From JANRLF01 sp033762815 (GTDB lineage Bacteria; Bacteroidota; Bacteroidia; Chitinophagales; CAIOSU01), in NCBI GenBank assembly GCA_033762815.1, contig JANRLF010000008.1, forward strand, positions 434,001-498,000: DNA of 64,000 nt, written 5' to 3'. Under the pieces are notes generated by a model. It was given only the letters and a program-made list of their open reading frames with translations, was not told the origin of the DNA and searched no databases. The stretch's first letter is position 1. Each line of letters opens with the position of its first letter. Both the position numbers and the translations under genes were made by a program. Shown piece by piece: positions 34,293-42,986 of the stretch.

Positions 34293-35813
34293 TTATTCAG
34301 CCACTACCTTTTCAGGCCTCATCTGCGGGAAAAAGAGCACCTCTTGTATGGATGCATTGTTAGTCATCAGCATGCACAGTCGGTCAATACCAATACCCAT
34401 GCCCGAAGTAGGTGGCATGCCATACTCCAATGCCCGTAGAAAATCTTGGTCGATTAGCATGGCCTCATCATCTCCCTTATCGGCTAACCGCATCTGCTCT
34501 TCAAAACGCAACCGCTGGTCAATGGGGTCATTTAACTCTGAATAAGCATTCGCAATTTCCTTACCATTCACCATCAGTTCAAATCGCTCCGCCAAATTAG
34601 GATTATCGCGGTGCCGTTTGCAAAGAGGCGACATTTCCACTGGGAAATCGGTAATAAAAGTTGGCTGAACATAGTGCATTTCGCACCGTTCTCCGAAAAT
34701 TTCGTCTATCAATTTACCTTTTCCAAAAGTATCGTCAGGGTGTAAGTCCAAATCTTTGCATACGTTCCGTAAACCCAGTTCATCCAAAGTGCTAATATCA
34801 ATACCGGTATGTTCTTTAATGGCATCGAACATGGTCACCCTTTTGAATGGAGCCTTAAAATCAATAACTTGGCTACCCACTTGCACTTGTGTAGTACCGT
34901 GAAGGTCAAGGGCAATTTTCTCCAGCAATTGCTCCGTAAACTCCATCATCCAATGGTAGTCTTTATAAGCCACATAAATTTCCATTACGGTAAACTCGGG
35001 ATTGTGGGTGCGGTCCATACCCTCGTTTCGGAAGTCCTTAGCAAACTCATACACGCCGTCAAAACCGCCCACAATCAAGCGCTTCAGATAAAGCTCATTT
35101 GCAATACGCAAGTACAAAGGAATATCTAGCGCATTATGGTGCGTGATGAAAGGACGTGCAGCAGCACCACCGGGGATGGGCTGCAAAATAGGCGTTTCTA
35201 CTTCTAAATACCCTCGGCTATTGAAAAACGCCCGCATGGAATTTATCAATTTAGTACGCTTGATAAAGGTATCCTTGATACCTTCATTTACAATCAAATC
35301 GACATACCGTTGGCGATATCTTTGCTCAGGGTCATTGAAGGCATCATATACATTACCTGCCTCATCTTTCTTCACTACTGGCAACGGTCTAAGAGATTTG
35401 CTCAGAACAGTCAATTCTTTTACATGGATACTGATTTCCCCAACTTTTGTAATGAAGACATTACCCTTCACTCCAATGAAGTCTCCCAAATCCAACAACT
35501 TCTTGAAAACAGTATTATAAAGCGTTTTATCCTCTCCAGGACATATTTCATCCCGGTTTACATATATCTGTATGCGGCCGGTAGCGTCCATTAATTCCGC
35601 AAAAGATGCCGAGCCCATGATGCGCTGTGACATTAATCTACCTGCTAGTGAAATAGACTGATATAGCCCCGAGCCTTCAGTAAAATTTTGCTTAATCTCT
35701 GCTGCACTGGCATTTACTTCATACAATGCGGCTGGGTAGGGCTCAATGCCCAGTGACCTAATTTGTTCCAGGTGTTCGCGCCTGATAATTTCTTGTTCGC
35801 TAAGGTGCTGCAT
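34293..35813 (-). CDS. lysS: lysyl-tRNA synthetase, class II
   Basis: Charges tRNA-Lys. About 506 residues from the ATG at 35813, the normal size. An OB-fold anticodon-binding domain lies at the front (ISLAGRLMSQRIMGSASFAELMD). The class II catalytic core has motif 1 around RGYLEVETPILQPIPGGAAARPF, motif 2 FRNEGMDRTHNPEFT and motif 3 GMGIGIDRLCML. An upstream TTG seven codons earlier lies inside a TAATTTTG -7-like box, so it is a promoter base rather than a start. The gene converges on the PspC gene with a terminator between them. Confidence 0.98.
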   Translation of the reverse strand: MQHLSEQEIIRREHLEQIRSLGIEPYPAALYEVNASAAEIKQNFTEGSGLYQSISLAGRLMSQRIMGSASFAELMDATGRIQIYVNRDEICPGEDKTLYNTVFKKLLDLGDFIGVKGNVFITKVGEISIHVKELTVLSKSLRPLPVVKKDEAGNVYDAFNDPEQRYRQRYVDLIVNEGIKDTFIKRTKLINSMRAFFNSRGYLEVETPILQPIPGGAAARPFITHHNALDIPLYLRIANELYLKRLIVGGFDGVYEFAKDFRNEGMDRTHNPEFTVMEIYVAYKDYHWMMEFTEQLLEKIALDLHGTTQVQVGSQVIDFKAPFKRVTMFDAIKEHTGIDISTLDELGLRNVCKDLDLHPDDTFGKGKLIDEIFGERCEMHYVQPTFITDFPVEMSPLCKRHRDNPNLAERFELMVNGKEIANAYSELNDPIDQRLRFEEQMRLADKGDDEAMLIDQDFLRALEYGMPPTSGMGIGIDRLCMLMTNNASIQEVLFFPQMRPEKVVAE

Positions 35814-35868
35814 TTGAAATATTTGGGATGGCAAAATTAGCTAAAATTGCCCACCTCTAACAGTACCT

Positions 35869-36324
35869 CTAAACCTTAGCTGCTAACGAACGAAAAAAAG
35901 CGATGGTTTCCCTGCACTCGACTATGAAGATGAACACCAAAACTAAAAAGATGATGATTAATAGTACAAGAGGCAGGTACCATATCGGGTCAGGGGTTCT
36001 AATTTGCACTAATCTGCTAGTTATCAACCAATAATGTAGCCAAAGCCAAATAAAAATAGAGGCAAACGCCAAAATCATTACCATTGGCAATTTAAAGCTC
36101 AACTTCAATTGGGTATCTGATTGCATTTGTGTTACATTACCCCTTATACCAGGAAAGAATATTGACATTCCAGAGGAACGGTGTATCCTAAAAGTATGGG
36201 CTTCTATTACACCAATGTAAGGCAAAGAGGCATCGTACCTTGCCGATACTACATTTCGTACCCTATACAGCAAATCATCAGGGGTTAGGTGGCTACCTAT
36301 TGTTTTACTGTAAACAGTTAACAT
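35869..36324 (-). CDS. small membrane protein of unknown function
   Basis: A 151-residue protein with no recognised family. The first ~75 residues are soluble and end with strands such as GVIEAHTFRIHRSSG. Two membrane helices follow at about 78-98 and 116-136, and a short charged tail ends the protein. It stands alone, 55 bases upstream of lysS on the same strand and divergent from the next gene. Codon use matches its neighbours. No function is proposed. Confidence 0.65.
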   Translation of the reverse strand: MLTVYSKTIGSHLTPDDLLYRVRNVVSARYDASLPYIGVIEAHTFRIHRSSGMSIFFPGIRGNVTQMQSDTQLKLSFKLPMVMILAFASIFIWLWLHYWLITSRLVQIRTPDPIWYLPLVLLIIIFLVLVFIFIVECRETIAFFRSLAAKV

Positions 36325-36416
36325 GATTCACAAAACTAAGATTCTACAAACAAAGAACCAATACCGATGTTGACACAATCACCCAAATTGAAAACTTATA
36401 GAAGTATCTTTGTACC

Positions 36417-36707
36417 ATGGGAAATGAAAGGCTACGTAAACAAATGGCCATTTTCGCTATAGTGGCATTTTCACTAGGCATACTAACAATTTACCTTCAG
36501 TATTTGTTGCCTGATAAAGCAGGACGAGGATTAGGCAGCAATTGGAAGAAAGAGTACTATGACGATGGCAAAATTAGGGCTGAAGGTGAGTTGCAGAAAG
36601 GTTATTTGAAAAATGGGGAATGGACTTATTACCGAGAAGATGGGAGCATCCTTTTGAAGGAAACCTACAAAGACGGGATTTTGCAATCAACAAGCGAATC
36701 GAAGTGA
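36417..36707 (+). CDS. short anchored protein with MORN-like repeats
   Basis: A 96-residue protein with an N-terminal membrane helix (residues 10-30). The remainder has MORN-type repeats YYDDGKIRAEGELQKGYLKNGEW and TYYREDGSILLKETYKDGIL. The repeats recall the toxin-antitoxin-associated MORN family of Bacteroidota, but here they number only about two. It precedes the heme A synthase gene and overlaps it by four bases (GTGA). A -7-like TATCTTTG lies just before the ATG (36405-36412), leaving almost no leader. The role is unknown. Confidence 0.7.
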   Translation: MGNERLRKQMAIFAIVAFSLGILTIYLQYLLPDKAGRGLGSNWKKEYYDDGKIRAEGELQKGYLKNGEWTYYREDGSILLKETYKDGILQSTSESK

Positions 36708-37654
36708 ACAATACCTTTTTGAAATTGGCTAAAATAGGCTTGGTAATGATTTATCTGGTAATCATTGCTGGTAGCGTTGTAAGAATGACTGGTTCAGGCA
36801 TGGGCTGTCCTGATTGGCCTAAATGTTTTGGGATGTGGATTCCGCCCACTGATGTTTCTCAGTTGCCCTTAGATTACCAACAAACATATGCCGATAGGGG
36901 TTATGCAGATACGAGCTTCAATGTATTTCATACTTGGACCGAATATCTCAATCGCTTGGTAGGTGCACTTACCGGCTTTATCATATTGGCAATGCTACTT
37001 TTTTCTTTTGGATATTGGCGTAGTGATAGAAGGGTGGTTTGGTTATGCTTATTGGCGGTAATAGCTATTGGCTTCCAAGCTTGGCTTGGAAAACTGGTAG
37101 TTGATTCGGTATTGACCCCAGTAAAAATCACCGTACATATGCTGATGGCGCTAGTAATGGTAGCTCTGCAACTGTATATTATAAAACGCACTTCTTCCAA
37201 TTCTTCTAAAATAACTACAGCAGTAGGTAGCAGTTTAAGATGGATAGCAATAGGTTGCCTATTTCTTACCCTAGTACAAGTAACTTTGGGCACTCAAGTA
37301 AGGGAACAGGTTGATGAAATAGCCGCTAAATATAGCTATGGCAATAGATGGCAATGGATAAGCGAATTAAATGCCATTTTCAAGCTGCACCGTAGCTTTT
37401 CATTAGTGGTAATCATGCTGAATAGCTATTTGGTATGGGCGCTATATAATAAGGGCATCCGCTGGCAGGCCAATGGCTGGCTGATTCTGTTGTTGGCTAT
37501 CGAAATTTTGACCGGTATTGTACTTACATATCTAGGAATGCCTGCCTATATACAGCCTGTGCACTTATTATTGGCCAGCCTGATATTTGGTACCCAGTTT
37601 TGGATATTGCTCAAAGCTTTCCATAACCAACCAGCTAAGGTTATTGGGAATTAA
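36704..37654 (+). CDS. ctaA: heme A synthase (COX15/CtaA family)
   Basis: Inner-membrane enzyme that converts heme O to heme A for cytochrome oxidase. The GTG at 36704 is chosen because it overlaps the upstream stop (GTGA), and the first helix then begins correctly; an in-frame ATG at 36620 would lie deep in the preceding gene. The hallmark SVVRMTGSGMGCPDWPKCFG follows the first helix. Four heme-ligand His lie in HTWTEYLNRLVGALTG, VHMLMALVM, KLHRSFSLVV and PVHLLLASL. About eight membrane helices and 316 residues match the COX15 type. Confidence 0.93.
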   Translation: MNNTFLKLAKIGLVMIYLVIIAGSVVRMTGSGMGCPDWPKCFGMWIPPTDVSQLPLDYQQTYADRGYADTSFNVFHTWTEYLNRLVGALTGFIILAMLLFSFGYWRSDRRVVWLCLLAVIAIGFQAWLGKLVVDSVLTPVKITVHMLMALVMVALQLYIIKRTSSNSSKITTAVGSSLRWIAIGCLFLTLVQVTLGTQVREQVDEIAAKYSYGNRWQWISELNAIFKLHRSFSLVVIMLNSYLVWALYNKGIRWQANGWLILLLAIEILTGIVLTYLGMPAYIQPVHLLLASLIFGTQFWILLKAFHNQPAKVIGN

Positions 37655-37690
37655 TTACCTTTCAATAAAGTTGGGCATACATTGCAAGTG

Positions 37691-38737
37691 ATGGAAATAG
37701 CGGTAGAGAAGATAGATATTCGCAAACTGAGCAAGCAGGAGCTAGAATCCCTATTTGTTGAAATGGGGGAGCAGGCATTCCGCGCCCGTCAGGTATATGA
37801 TTGGCTATGGAAGCGTTCCGCCATTTCTTTCGAGCAGATGACCAATTTATCCAAGCCGCTCAGGGAAAAATTGGCAGAAAAGTTTGCCATCAATGCCCTG
37901 GAAGAACATGTTGTTCAAAAAAGCAACGATGGGACTATTAAGTCGGCTTTCAAACTTTTTGACGGCAATATCATAGAAGGGGTAATGATTCCTACCGAGA
38001 CGCGCATGACAGCCTGTGTGTCCTCACAAGTGGGTTGCAGCTTAAGCTGTAAGTTTTGCGCCACTGGTTTTTTAGGAAGAAAGCGGAATCTGGAACCTGG
38101 AGAAATCTATGACCAAGTGGTGCTACTCAATAGGCAAGCACTCCAGCATTTTAACAAGCCGCTTAGCAATATCGTTTTTATGGGCATGGGCGAGCCTTTG
38201 TTGACTTATGCCAATGTGTTGAGAGCTATTGAGCATATCTGTTCACCGGAAGGTTTGAATATTTCTTACAAACGGGTCACTGTATCTACTGCCGGAATTG
38301 CCAAAATGATCAAAAAGCTGGGAGACGATGGAGTTAAATTCAATCTGGCCCTTTCGCTGCATGCCGCCAATGATGAAAAGCGGAACACTATTATGGCTAT
38401 TAACGAAAGCAATAATCTGGATGCTTTGGTAGAGGCACTCAATTATTTCTATCGACTTACTGGCAACAAAATTACCTTTGAGTATATCCTTTTCAATGAG
38501 TTCAACGATAGTCTTAAGGATGCGGATGAGTTGATTGCCCTTTGCAAGCGCGTACCGGCCAAGGTCAACGTTATAGAATATAACCCCGTGGAACAGGTGA
38601 ACATGGTAAAGCCGCCTGATTCCAAAAGGGATAAATTTGTAGCATATCTCGAAAAGCAAGGCGTGGTTGCCAAAGTTCGCCGCAGCAGAGGCAAGGATAT
38701 TGATGCTGCATGTGGCCAATTGGCCAACAAACACTAG
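37691..38737 (+). CDS. rlmN: 23S rRNA/tRNA adenine-C2 methyltransferase
   Basis: Radical-SAM enzyme that methylates C2 of A2503 in 23S rRNA and A37 in some tRNAs. The iron-sulfur motif CSLSCKFCATGF lies near residue 120. The catalytic pair of cysteines appears as the Cys in KGKDIDAACGQL near the end and a second one upstream. Other motifs include NIVFMGMGEPL and RVTVSTAGI. The start is the ATG at 37691; a TTG three codons earlier is also open but unlikely. It is 36 bases after ctaA and overlaps the convergent zinc-ribbon gene by four bases. Confidence 0.97.
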   Translation: MEIAVEKIDIRKLSKQELESLFVEMGEQAFRARQVYDWLWKRSAISFEQMTNLSKPLREKLAEKFAINALEEHVVQKSNDGTIKSAFKLFDGNIIEGVMIPTETRMTACVSSQVGCSLSCKFCATGFLGRKRNLEPGEIYDQVVLLNRQALQHFNKPLSNIVFMGMGEPLLTYANVLRAIEHICSPEGLNISYKRVTVSTAGIAKMIKKLGDDGVKFNLALSLHAANDEKRNTIMAINESNNLDALVEALNYFYRLTGNKITFEYILFNEFNDSLKDADELIALCKRVPAKVNVIEYNPVEQVNMVKPPDSKRDKFVAYLEKQGVVAKVRRSRGKDIDAACGQLANKH

Positions 38738-39021
38738 GGGCGCGGACCTTTTTTTTGTTCAGGCCTTGTATTCCACCGCAAACCTTCCCATCCACAGTGT
38801 ACACACTTATAACGACGGAAAGGCAATATGCCAAAAGTAGAAATCATTACAATTTTATCACCAAAGTTCCTCGACTTTCGGCTAAGTTTGCCAGTACAGG
38901 CAGGACAAGAGCCTTTGCGCAAAACATTCAATAAGCGCATAATAATAAAAATCAACACCATCATGCCGATTCCCAAGAAAAAAATAATAAGGTCTTGGTT
39001 GGAGAAAATGTAATTAGTCAA
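38734..39021 (-). CDS. small membrane protein with a zinc-ribbon-like Cys pair
   Basis: A 95-residue protein not matched to a named family. A single membrane helix covers residues 10-31 (LIIFFLGIGMMVLIFIIMRLL). Two Cys pairs follow, CPAC at about 39-42 and CVHC at about 73-76, likely a zinc ribbon. The C-terminal ~20 residues are basic. It overlaps the rlmN stop on the opposite strand by four bases, which shows how tight the packing is. It lies 11 bases upstream-to-downstream from a second small gene on the same strand. No function is proposed. Confidence 0.65.
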   Translation of the reverse strand: MTNYIFSNQDLIIFFLGIGMMVLIFIIMRLLNVLRKGSCPACTGKLSRKSRNFGDKIVMISTFGILPFRRYKCVHCGWEGLRWNTRPEQKKGPRP

Positions 39022-39032
39022 AATACTATCTA

Positions 39033-39380
39033 TTAATATTCAATGTCCATTTCCAAATCGGCTTCACCCGATGAATGTTGTTGACGACTGATTGCTTTTT
39101 CAATTTGCCTTTCAATAATCAAATCAGCAATGCCCTCCAATGCTTCTTGTAACGGGTTTTCCGCCAATAAAGTTAATACTTTCTTTTCGCTCACATCAAT
39201 TCTATACAGTATCCATTTTAATTTTTCATTATCATATTGTATTAAATCTGACAATCGATTGACCAATACCGATTTAAGCACCGCTAAATAGTCCGTTTCC
39301 GATGGGGAAATTAACTCCATCCCAAAATCTTGGCAAATTTTTAAAGCGGCAGATTGCTGGACTTTGTTTTGGTCATTCAT
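39033..39380 (-). CDS. hypothetical protein
   Basis: About 115 residues from the ATG at 39380; further in-frame sequence upstream overlaps the TIGR02757 gene by 26 bases and is less likely to be translated. The protein is soluble, acidic toward the end (SSGEADLEMDIEY) and mostly helical (AVLKSVLVNRLSDLIQYDNEKLKWILYRIDVSE). I see no known domain. It lies 13 bases after the TIGR02757 gene in a minus-strand run with PrsW and metB-like genes. Confidence 0.6.
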   Translation of the reverse strand: MNDQNKVQQSAALKICQDFGMELISPSETDYLAVLKSVLVNRLSDLIQYDNEKLKWILYRIDVSEKKVLTLLAENPLQEALEGIADLIIERQIEKAISRQQHSSGEADLEMDIEY

Positions 39381-39393
39381 ACACTTAAAGCTA

Positions 39394-40179
39394 TCAATCT
39401 TTCCAATAACCTTCCACAATCCCTAAGCCGAACAGCGCAAAATCATACACTATAGGGTCTTCAGGATTCAAAAGCTTCAAATTATGGGTCAACTGCTCCA
39501 CGGCAAGCCAATTGGTGTTTTTAGTGCTCAATAGGCCCAATTTTCTGGCTACTCTATCAACATGTAAATCCAAAGGGCACATCAGTTGCGCAGAGCTAAT
39601 TTTTTCCCATATCCCGAAATCGACACCACTGATATCTTTCCTTACCATCCAACGCAAAAACATATTGAGCCGCTTGCAAGTGGAACCCTCTAATGGACTG
39701 GCAACATGCTTACGGCTACGCTGCGGAAAGTCAGGCAATGCAAAAAAAGTCTGCTTGAAATGCACCAGCATCTGGTAAACAGTGTCGCTAGACCCTGCTC
39801 CGAGAAATGCTGCCTCCAATGATGCATGCTCTTCATAATGCCGCCTTAAAGAAGCCACAAAATATAATAGGTCGATATCATTGAAAGTGCGGTGCTTAAA
39901 ACCCTTGAGCCTTTCCAAATCAGCTTTGCTATGGTGCAGCACAAACTCGTATGGCTCTCCGTCCATTCTATCAATCAATTCCTTGCACTTATTGATAATG
40001 GTTTTCCGTTGGCCCCAGGCCAATACGGCAGCAAAAAACCCCATTATCTCTATATCCTGCTTCTTATCGAACAAATGCGGTATGCTGATAGGGTCATCTT
40101 CTATAAAATCGATGCAATTGTACTTGGCCGCTTTACTGTCCAAAAAGGGCTTCAAGCGCAACAATTCCTCAACCGACAT
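39394..40179 (-). CDS. TIGR02757 family protein
   Basis: A 261-residue protein of a conserved Bacteroidota-type family with no established function. Family-type features are the opening LLRLKPFLDSKAAKYN, FFAAVLAWGQRKTIINKCKELI and the later CPLDLHVDRVARKLGLL, followed by an ending GLGIVEG. The helical pattern with the conserved PLDLHVDRVAR stretch resembles the core of helix-hairpin-helix DNA glycosylases, but I cannot confirm a catalytic residue. It starts one base inside the stop of the upstream PrsW gene. Confidence 0.8.
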   Translation of the reverse strand: MSVEELLRLKPFLDSKAAKYNCIDFIEDDPISIPHLFDKKQDIEIMGFFAAVLAWGQRKTIINKCKELIDRMDGEPYEFVLHHSKADLERLKGFKHRTFNDIDLLYFVASLRRHYEEHASLEAAFLGAGSSDTVYQMLVHFKQTFFALPDFPQRSRKHVASPLEGSTCKRLNMFLRWMVRKDISGVDFGIWEKISSAQLMCPLDLHVDRVARKLGLLSTKNTNWLAVEQLTHNLKLLNPEDPIVYDFALFGLGIVEGYWKD

Positions 40180-40877
40180 CAGGAAATAATATCTTTATCT
40201 TTCGTGAAGCGAAAAGGCGAGGCCAATTGATGCTCCCTCATAGCCTTCCTTGATAAGCGGATACCCAAGGCCAAGGATATAACAGCACCTAATAAAGCCA
40301 GCGGATAATTTCTAATCTCAAACAGCGAATAATCATAACTGCCATGCAATAAGACAGCCCCTAGAAGACCAAACAACTTCAATTTGAACGACTCCGTCGT
40401 ATCGTACTTCGCTTTTCCTAAAAAATAGCCCATTACCACAGCGAACGAGGCATGGGCTGGTACTGCCGTAAACATCCGCATAATGCCGGTACCATAACCA
40501 TATTGGTTGACATACAAGATATTTTCCAAGGTGGCGAAGCCCATACTTACCATTACGCTATACACAATGCCGTCAAAAGGCTCATTGAAGTTTTTGTTGC
40601 GATAGGCAAACCAATATACCATGGCAAACTTGCTCAACTCTTCACTAAAAGCCACTACGCCATAGGCATACACAAAGGTTATCCATGGGTTATCGGATAT
40701 GCCATAGCCGAAAGAACTGCCGTACCTTGACAATATTACTGCAGGAACCGTACTGAATATGCCGGCAATAAAACACTTAATCAATAGCCCCAATGGCTCG
40801 CGCTCATGCTTGTCCTTCAAATAGATATACAGCATAATGGCAAAACCTGGTGCCAAAGCTAAGGCCAATAAGCTCAT
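40179..40877 (-). CDS. PrsW-family intramembrane metalloprotease
   Basis: A 232-residue polytopic membrane protein. PrsW motifs are visible: an EEL-K pair in FSEELSKFAMVYWFAYRN, GFATLENILYV, and the His of VPAHASFAVVMGYFLG, with HGSYD in the next helix. About seven membrane helices are present. In Bacillus, PrsW makes the site-1 cut in an anti-sigma factor; whether this protein does so is unknown, and no sigma or anti-sigma gene is nearby. Its start overlaps the PLP-enzyme stop by four bases. Confidence 0.88.
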   Translation of the reverse strand: MSLLALALAPGFAIMLYIYLKDKHEREPLGLLIKCFIAGIFSTVPAVILSRYGSSFGYGISDNPWITFVYAYGVVAFSEELSKFAMVYWFAYRNKNFNEPFDGIVYSVMVSMGFATLENILYVNQYGYGTGIMRMFTAVPAHASFAVVMGYFLGKAKYDTTESFKLKLFGLLGAVLLHGSYDYSLFEIRNYPLALLGAVISLALGIRLSRKAMREHQLASPFRFTKDKDIIS

Positions 40878-42013
40878 GACAATGCGGTTTCCAGGTCGGC
40901 AATCAGGTCATCTGCATCCTCAATGCCCACGCTCAGGCGTACCAACGAATCCAATACCCCCGTTTTCTTCCTTTCCTCCTTGGGTATGCTGGCATGGGTC
41001 ATGGTGGCAGGGTGGCCTATCAATGATTCCACACCTCCCAATGATTCCGCCAAAGAGAACAGATGGGTGCCTGACAAAACTTTGTTGGCCGCGGCTATGG
41101 TGTCCTCTTTCAACGTAAACGATACCATGCCCCCAAAGCTGCGCATCTGCTTTTTGGCAATCTCATGATTGGGGTGGTCGGTAAATCCGGGCCAAAAGAC
41201 TTTCTTAACTTTAGGATGCTGGCGCAGCCAGTGGGCAATCTTTTCGCCATTTTGGCAATGGCGTTCCATGCGCAGGTGCAAGGTTTTGATGCCCCGCAAG
41301 GCCAAGAAACAATCTTGGGGCCCAGGCGTGGCGCCACAACTGTTCTGTATAAAGGCCAATTGGGTTGCCAGCGATTCATCGTTCACCACCAGGGCACCCA
41401 TCACCACATCGGAATGGCCGGCAATGTACTTGGTAACCGAGTGCATCACGATATCGGCCCCTAGGTCAAGTGGTGTTTGTAGGTAGGGCGAGGCAAAGGT
41501 ATTGTCCACGGCAAGCAGGCAATGGTGTTGCTTGGCCAATGCCGCTACCGCCGCTATATCTATAATATTCATCATGGGGTTGGTGGGGGTCTCCACCCAT
41601 ATCAGCTTGGTGCGGTCGGTAATATATTGCGCAATTTCCGCTGCCTGCGCCATGCCAGTAAAAGTGAACTTGATACCGTACTTGGCAAACACCTTGGTGA
41701 AGATGCGGTAAGTACCGCCATACAGGTCGTTGGTGGAAATCACTTCGTCGCCAGGGCTGAGCAGCTTGATAACGGTGTCTATGGCTCCCATGCCCGTGCT
41801 GAAGCATAGGCCATGCTTGCCATTTTCCAAAGCCGCTAGATTGGCCTGTAATGCCGAGCGGGTAGGATTGTGTGTGCGCGAATACTCGTATCCCTTATGG
41901 TCGCCAGGGGCCGCCTGGGCGTAGGTGGAGGTTTGGTAGATGGGCGTCATGATGGCACCTGTTGCAGGGTCGGGTTCCAGCCCTGCATGTATAGCTTTGG
42001 TCGCGAATTTCAT
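40874..42013 (-). CDS. cystathionine gamma-synthase/lyase family PLP enzyme
   Basis: A 379-residue Cys/Met metabolism enzyme using pyridoxal phosphate. It begins FATKAIHAGLEPDPATGAIMTPIYQTSTY, has YEYSRTHNPTR for phosphate binding by the neighbouring subunit, and the Schiff-base lysine in HSVTKYIAGHSDVV. It may be cystathionine gamma-synthase (MetB) or gamma-lyase; the sequence alone does not separate them with certainty. A methionine-pathway role would suit the metH genes in the same window, but no riboswitch is seen upstream. It starts the run that continues into PrsW and TIGR02757. Confidence 0.9.
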   Translation of the reverse strand: MKFATKAIHAGLEPDPATGAIMTPIYQTSTYAQAAPGDHKGYEYSRTHNPTRSALQANLAALENGKHGLCFSTGMGAIDTVIKLLSPGDEVISTNDLYGGTYRIFTKVFAKYGIKFTFTGMAQAAEIAQYITDRTKLIWVETPTNPMMNIIDIAAVAALAKQHHCLLAVDNTFASPYLQTPLDLGADIVMHSVTKYIAGHSDVVMGALVVNDESLATQLAFIQNSCGATPGPQDCFLALRGIKTLHLRMERHCQNGEKIAHWLRQHPKVKKVFWPGFTDHPNHEIAKKQMRSFGGMVSFTLKEDTIAAANKVLSGTHLFSLAESLGGVESLIGHPATMTHASIPKEERKKTGVLDSLVRLSVGIEDADDLIADLETALS

Positions 42014-42104
42014 TGATGGGTATTTTCCATAAAAATAGGCATTTCAGCATTCATGCTGGTTGTAGCCCATGGCTTTCCGATTCATTTTGCAAAAGCCCAA
42101 CTCC

Positions 42105-42548
42105 TTAGTCCACCATATCTTGCAACACGCCTTCCAGCCTATCGAAGTTTTCCTCATTCTTCTCTGGGGCGAAGTTGTTGATTTTGCGGCGCAGCTCTGC
42201 ATCATCGAATACCATTTTGAAAACCACCCTGGTCTGCGTTTCCGATACAGGCTCGAAAGTGACCTCCACATTAAAGTAGGGCTGCGATTGGCGGGTCCAT
42301 TTTAGGAAGGCTTCTGGCCTTATCTCTACAAAAGTACAGGCGTTTTCATAGTTCCCCTTTTCCGGCCCGTGCATGGTATATAGCCACCTGCCGCCTGGCC
42401 GCAAGTCATGTTCATGGAAGGTATTGGTAAATCCCTTGGGCCCCCACCATACAGCCAAAAGCACCGGCTCCGTCCATGCCCTGTACACTTTACTTAAGGG
42501 GTGGTTAAATATCCGCGTGCTTACAATCTCATAAGTTCCTGTTTCCAT
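42105..42548 (-). CDS. SRPBCC/AHSA1-family protein
   Basis: A 147-residue soluble START-like fold. AHSA1 features are TRIFNHPLSKVYRAWTEPVLLAVWWGPKGF at the front, FHEHDLRPGGRWLYTMHGP and the C-terminal TRVVFKMVFDDAELR with a final amphipathic helix. The group binds hydrophobic ligands or acts on stress proteins; no specific role can be given. It lies upstream of the PLP-enzyme gene on the same strand with an 91-base gap. Copy B of the dispersed repeat begins about 80 bases upstream of its start codon. Confidence 0.87.
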   Translation of the reverse strand: METGTYEIVSTRIFNHPLSKVYRAWTEPVLLAVWWGPKGFTNTFHEHDLRPGGRWLYTMHGPEKGNYENACTFVEIRPEAFLKWTRQSQPYFNVEVTFEPVSETQTRVVFKMVFDDAELRRKINNFAPEKNEENFDRLEGVLQDMVD

Positions 42549-42625
42549 AACTGCTAAGATAGCACATCAAAATACTCTTATTCATAGGTCATCCTCCCCT
42601 GCTAACCTCAATTGACAATTTTCAT

Positions 42626-42894
42626 GTTTCGGTAACCTTTCAGTGGTATTTCAGTGTATGTTCAGTGACCTTTCAGTGGTACTTCAGTACCCTTTCAGTA
42701 TATGTTCAGTAGTACTTCAGTACCCTTTCAGTTTACATAAATTGGTTGTTTACCAGTTATTTATGCAAAAATCTTGTGTTTTTTTGCTATTTTTTGCATT
42801 TGCGGTGCTGATTTGGAAGCAAAAAATTTTCTTGTGTCTTGTGTCTCATATCTTGATACTAAACAATGGTACGCACTTAGTGTCGATTGTGCAA
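42626..42894 (-). repeat. dispersed ~270-base repeat, copy B (inverted relative to 16642-16923)
   Basis: This occupies most of the 438-base gap between the SRPBCC gene and the metallophosphoesterase gene, both of which read away from it. Read on the minus strand it follows copy A from TTGCA to GGTTACCGAAAC. The main differences are scattered single bases and a shorter 7-base tandem (two units against about four). It could contribute promoter or operator sequence to the flanking divergent genes. The rest of the gap (42549-42625 and 42895-42986) shows a TAATTTTG box at 42975-42982, four bases before the ATG of the plus-strand gene, and nothing else I can name. Confidence 0.9.
42634..42732 (-). 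repeat. nine tandem 11-base units (copy B)
   Basis: On the minus strand nine consecutive ACTGAA-plus-five units repeat the order seen at 16817-16915, with only two base changes in the five-base tails (GTACT for GTACC, and GTACC for GCACC). All nine ACTGAA cores are intact. Confidence 0.95.
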
Positions 42895-42986
42895 GTGTGG
42901 TTTTAAATTTCTTTGGTAACAATTTGTAGAAGCAGTTAAATGCCTACTATTCAGCAATCGTGACAGTATATCGTTAATTTTGGGGT

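Noticed and set aside
36620..36703. 28-codon N-terminal extension of heme A synthase
   Set aside because: It lies inside the preceding gene and would put a charged, non-conserved stretch before the first helix. The GTG at 36704 fits both the overlap and the family.
42045..42058. CAGCAT-TC-ATGCTG hairpin between the SRPBCC and PLP-enzyme genes considered as a terminator
   Set aside because: The stem is short, and no T-run follows on the transcribed strand.
42643..42906. 87-codon frame with SVVLQYPFS repeats inside copy B
   Set aside because: The repeats are a translation of the 11-base array. The matching frame in copy A is interrupted by a stop and by a change in the 7-base tandem, so it is not conserved as protein.
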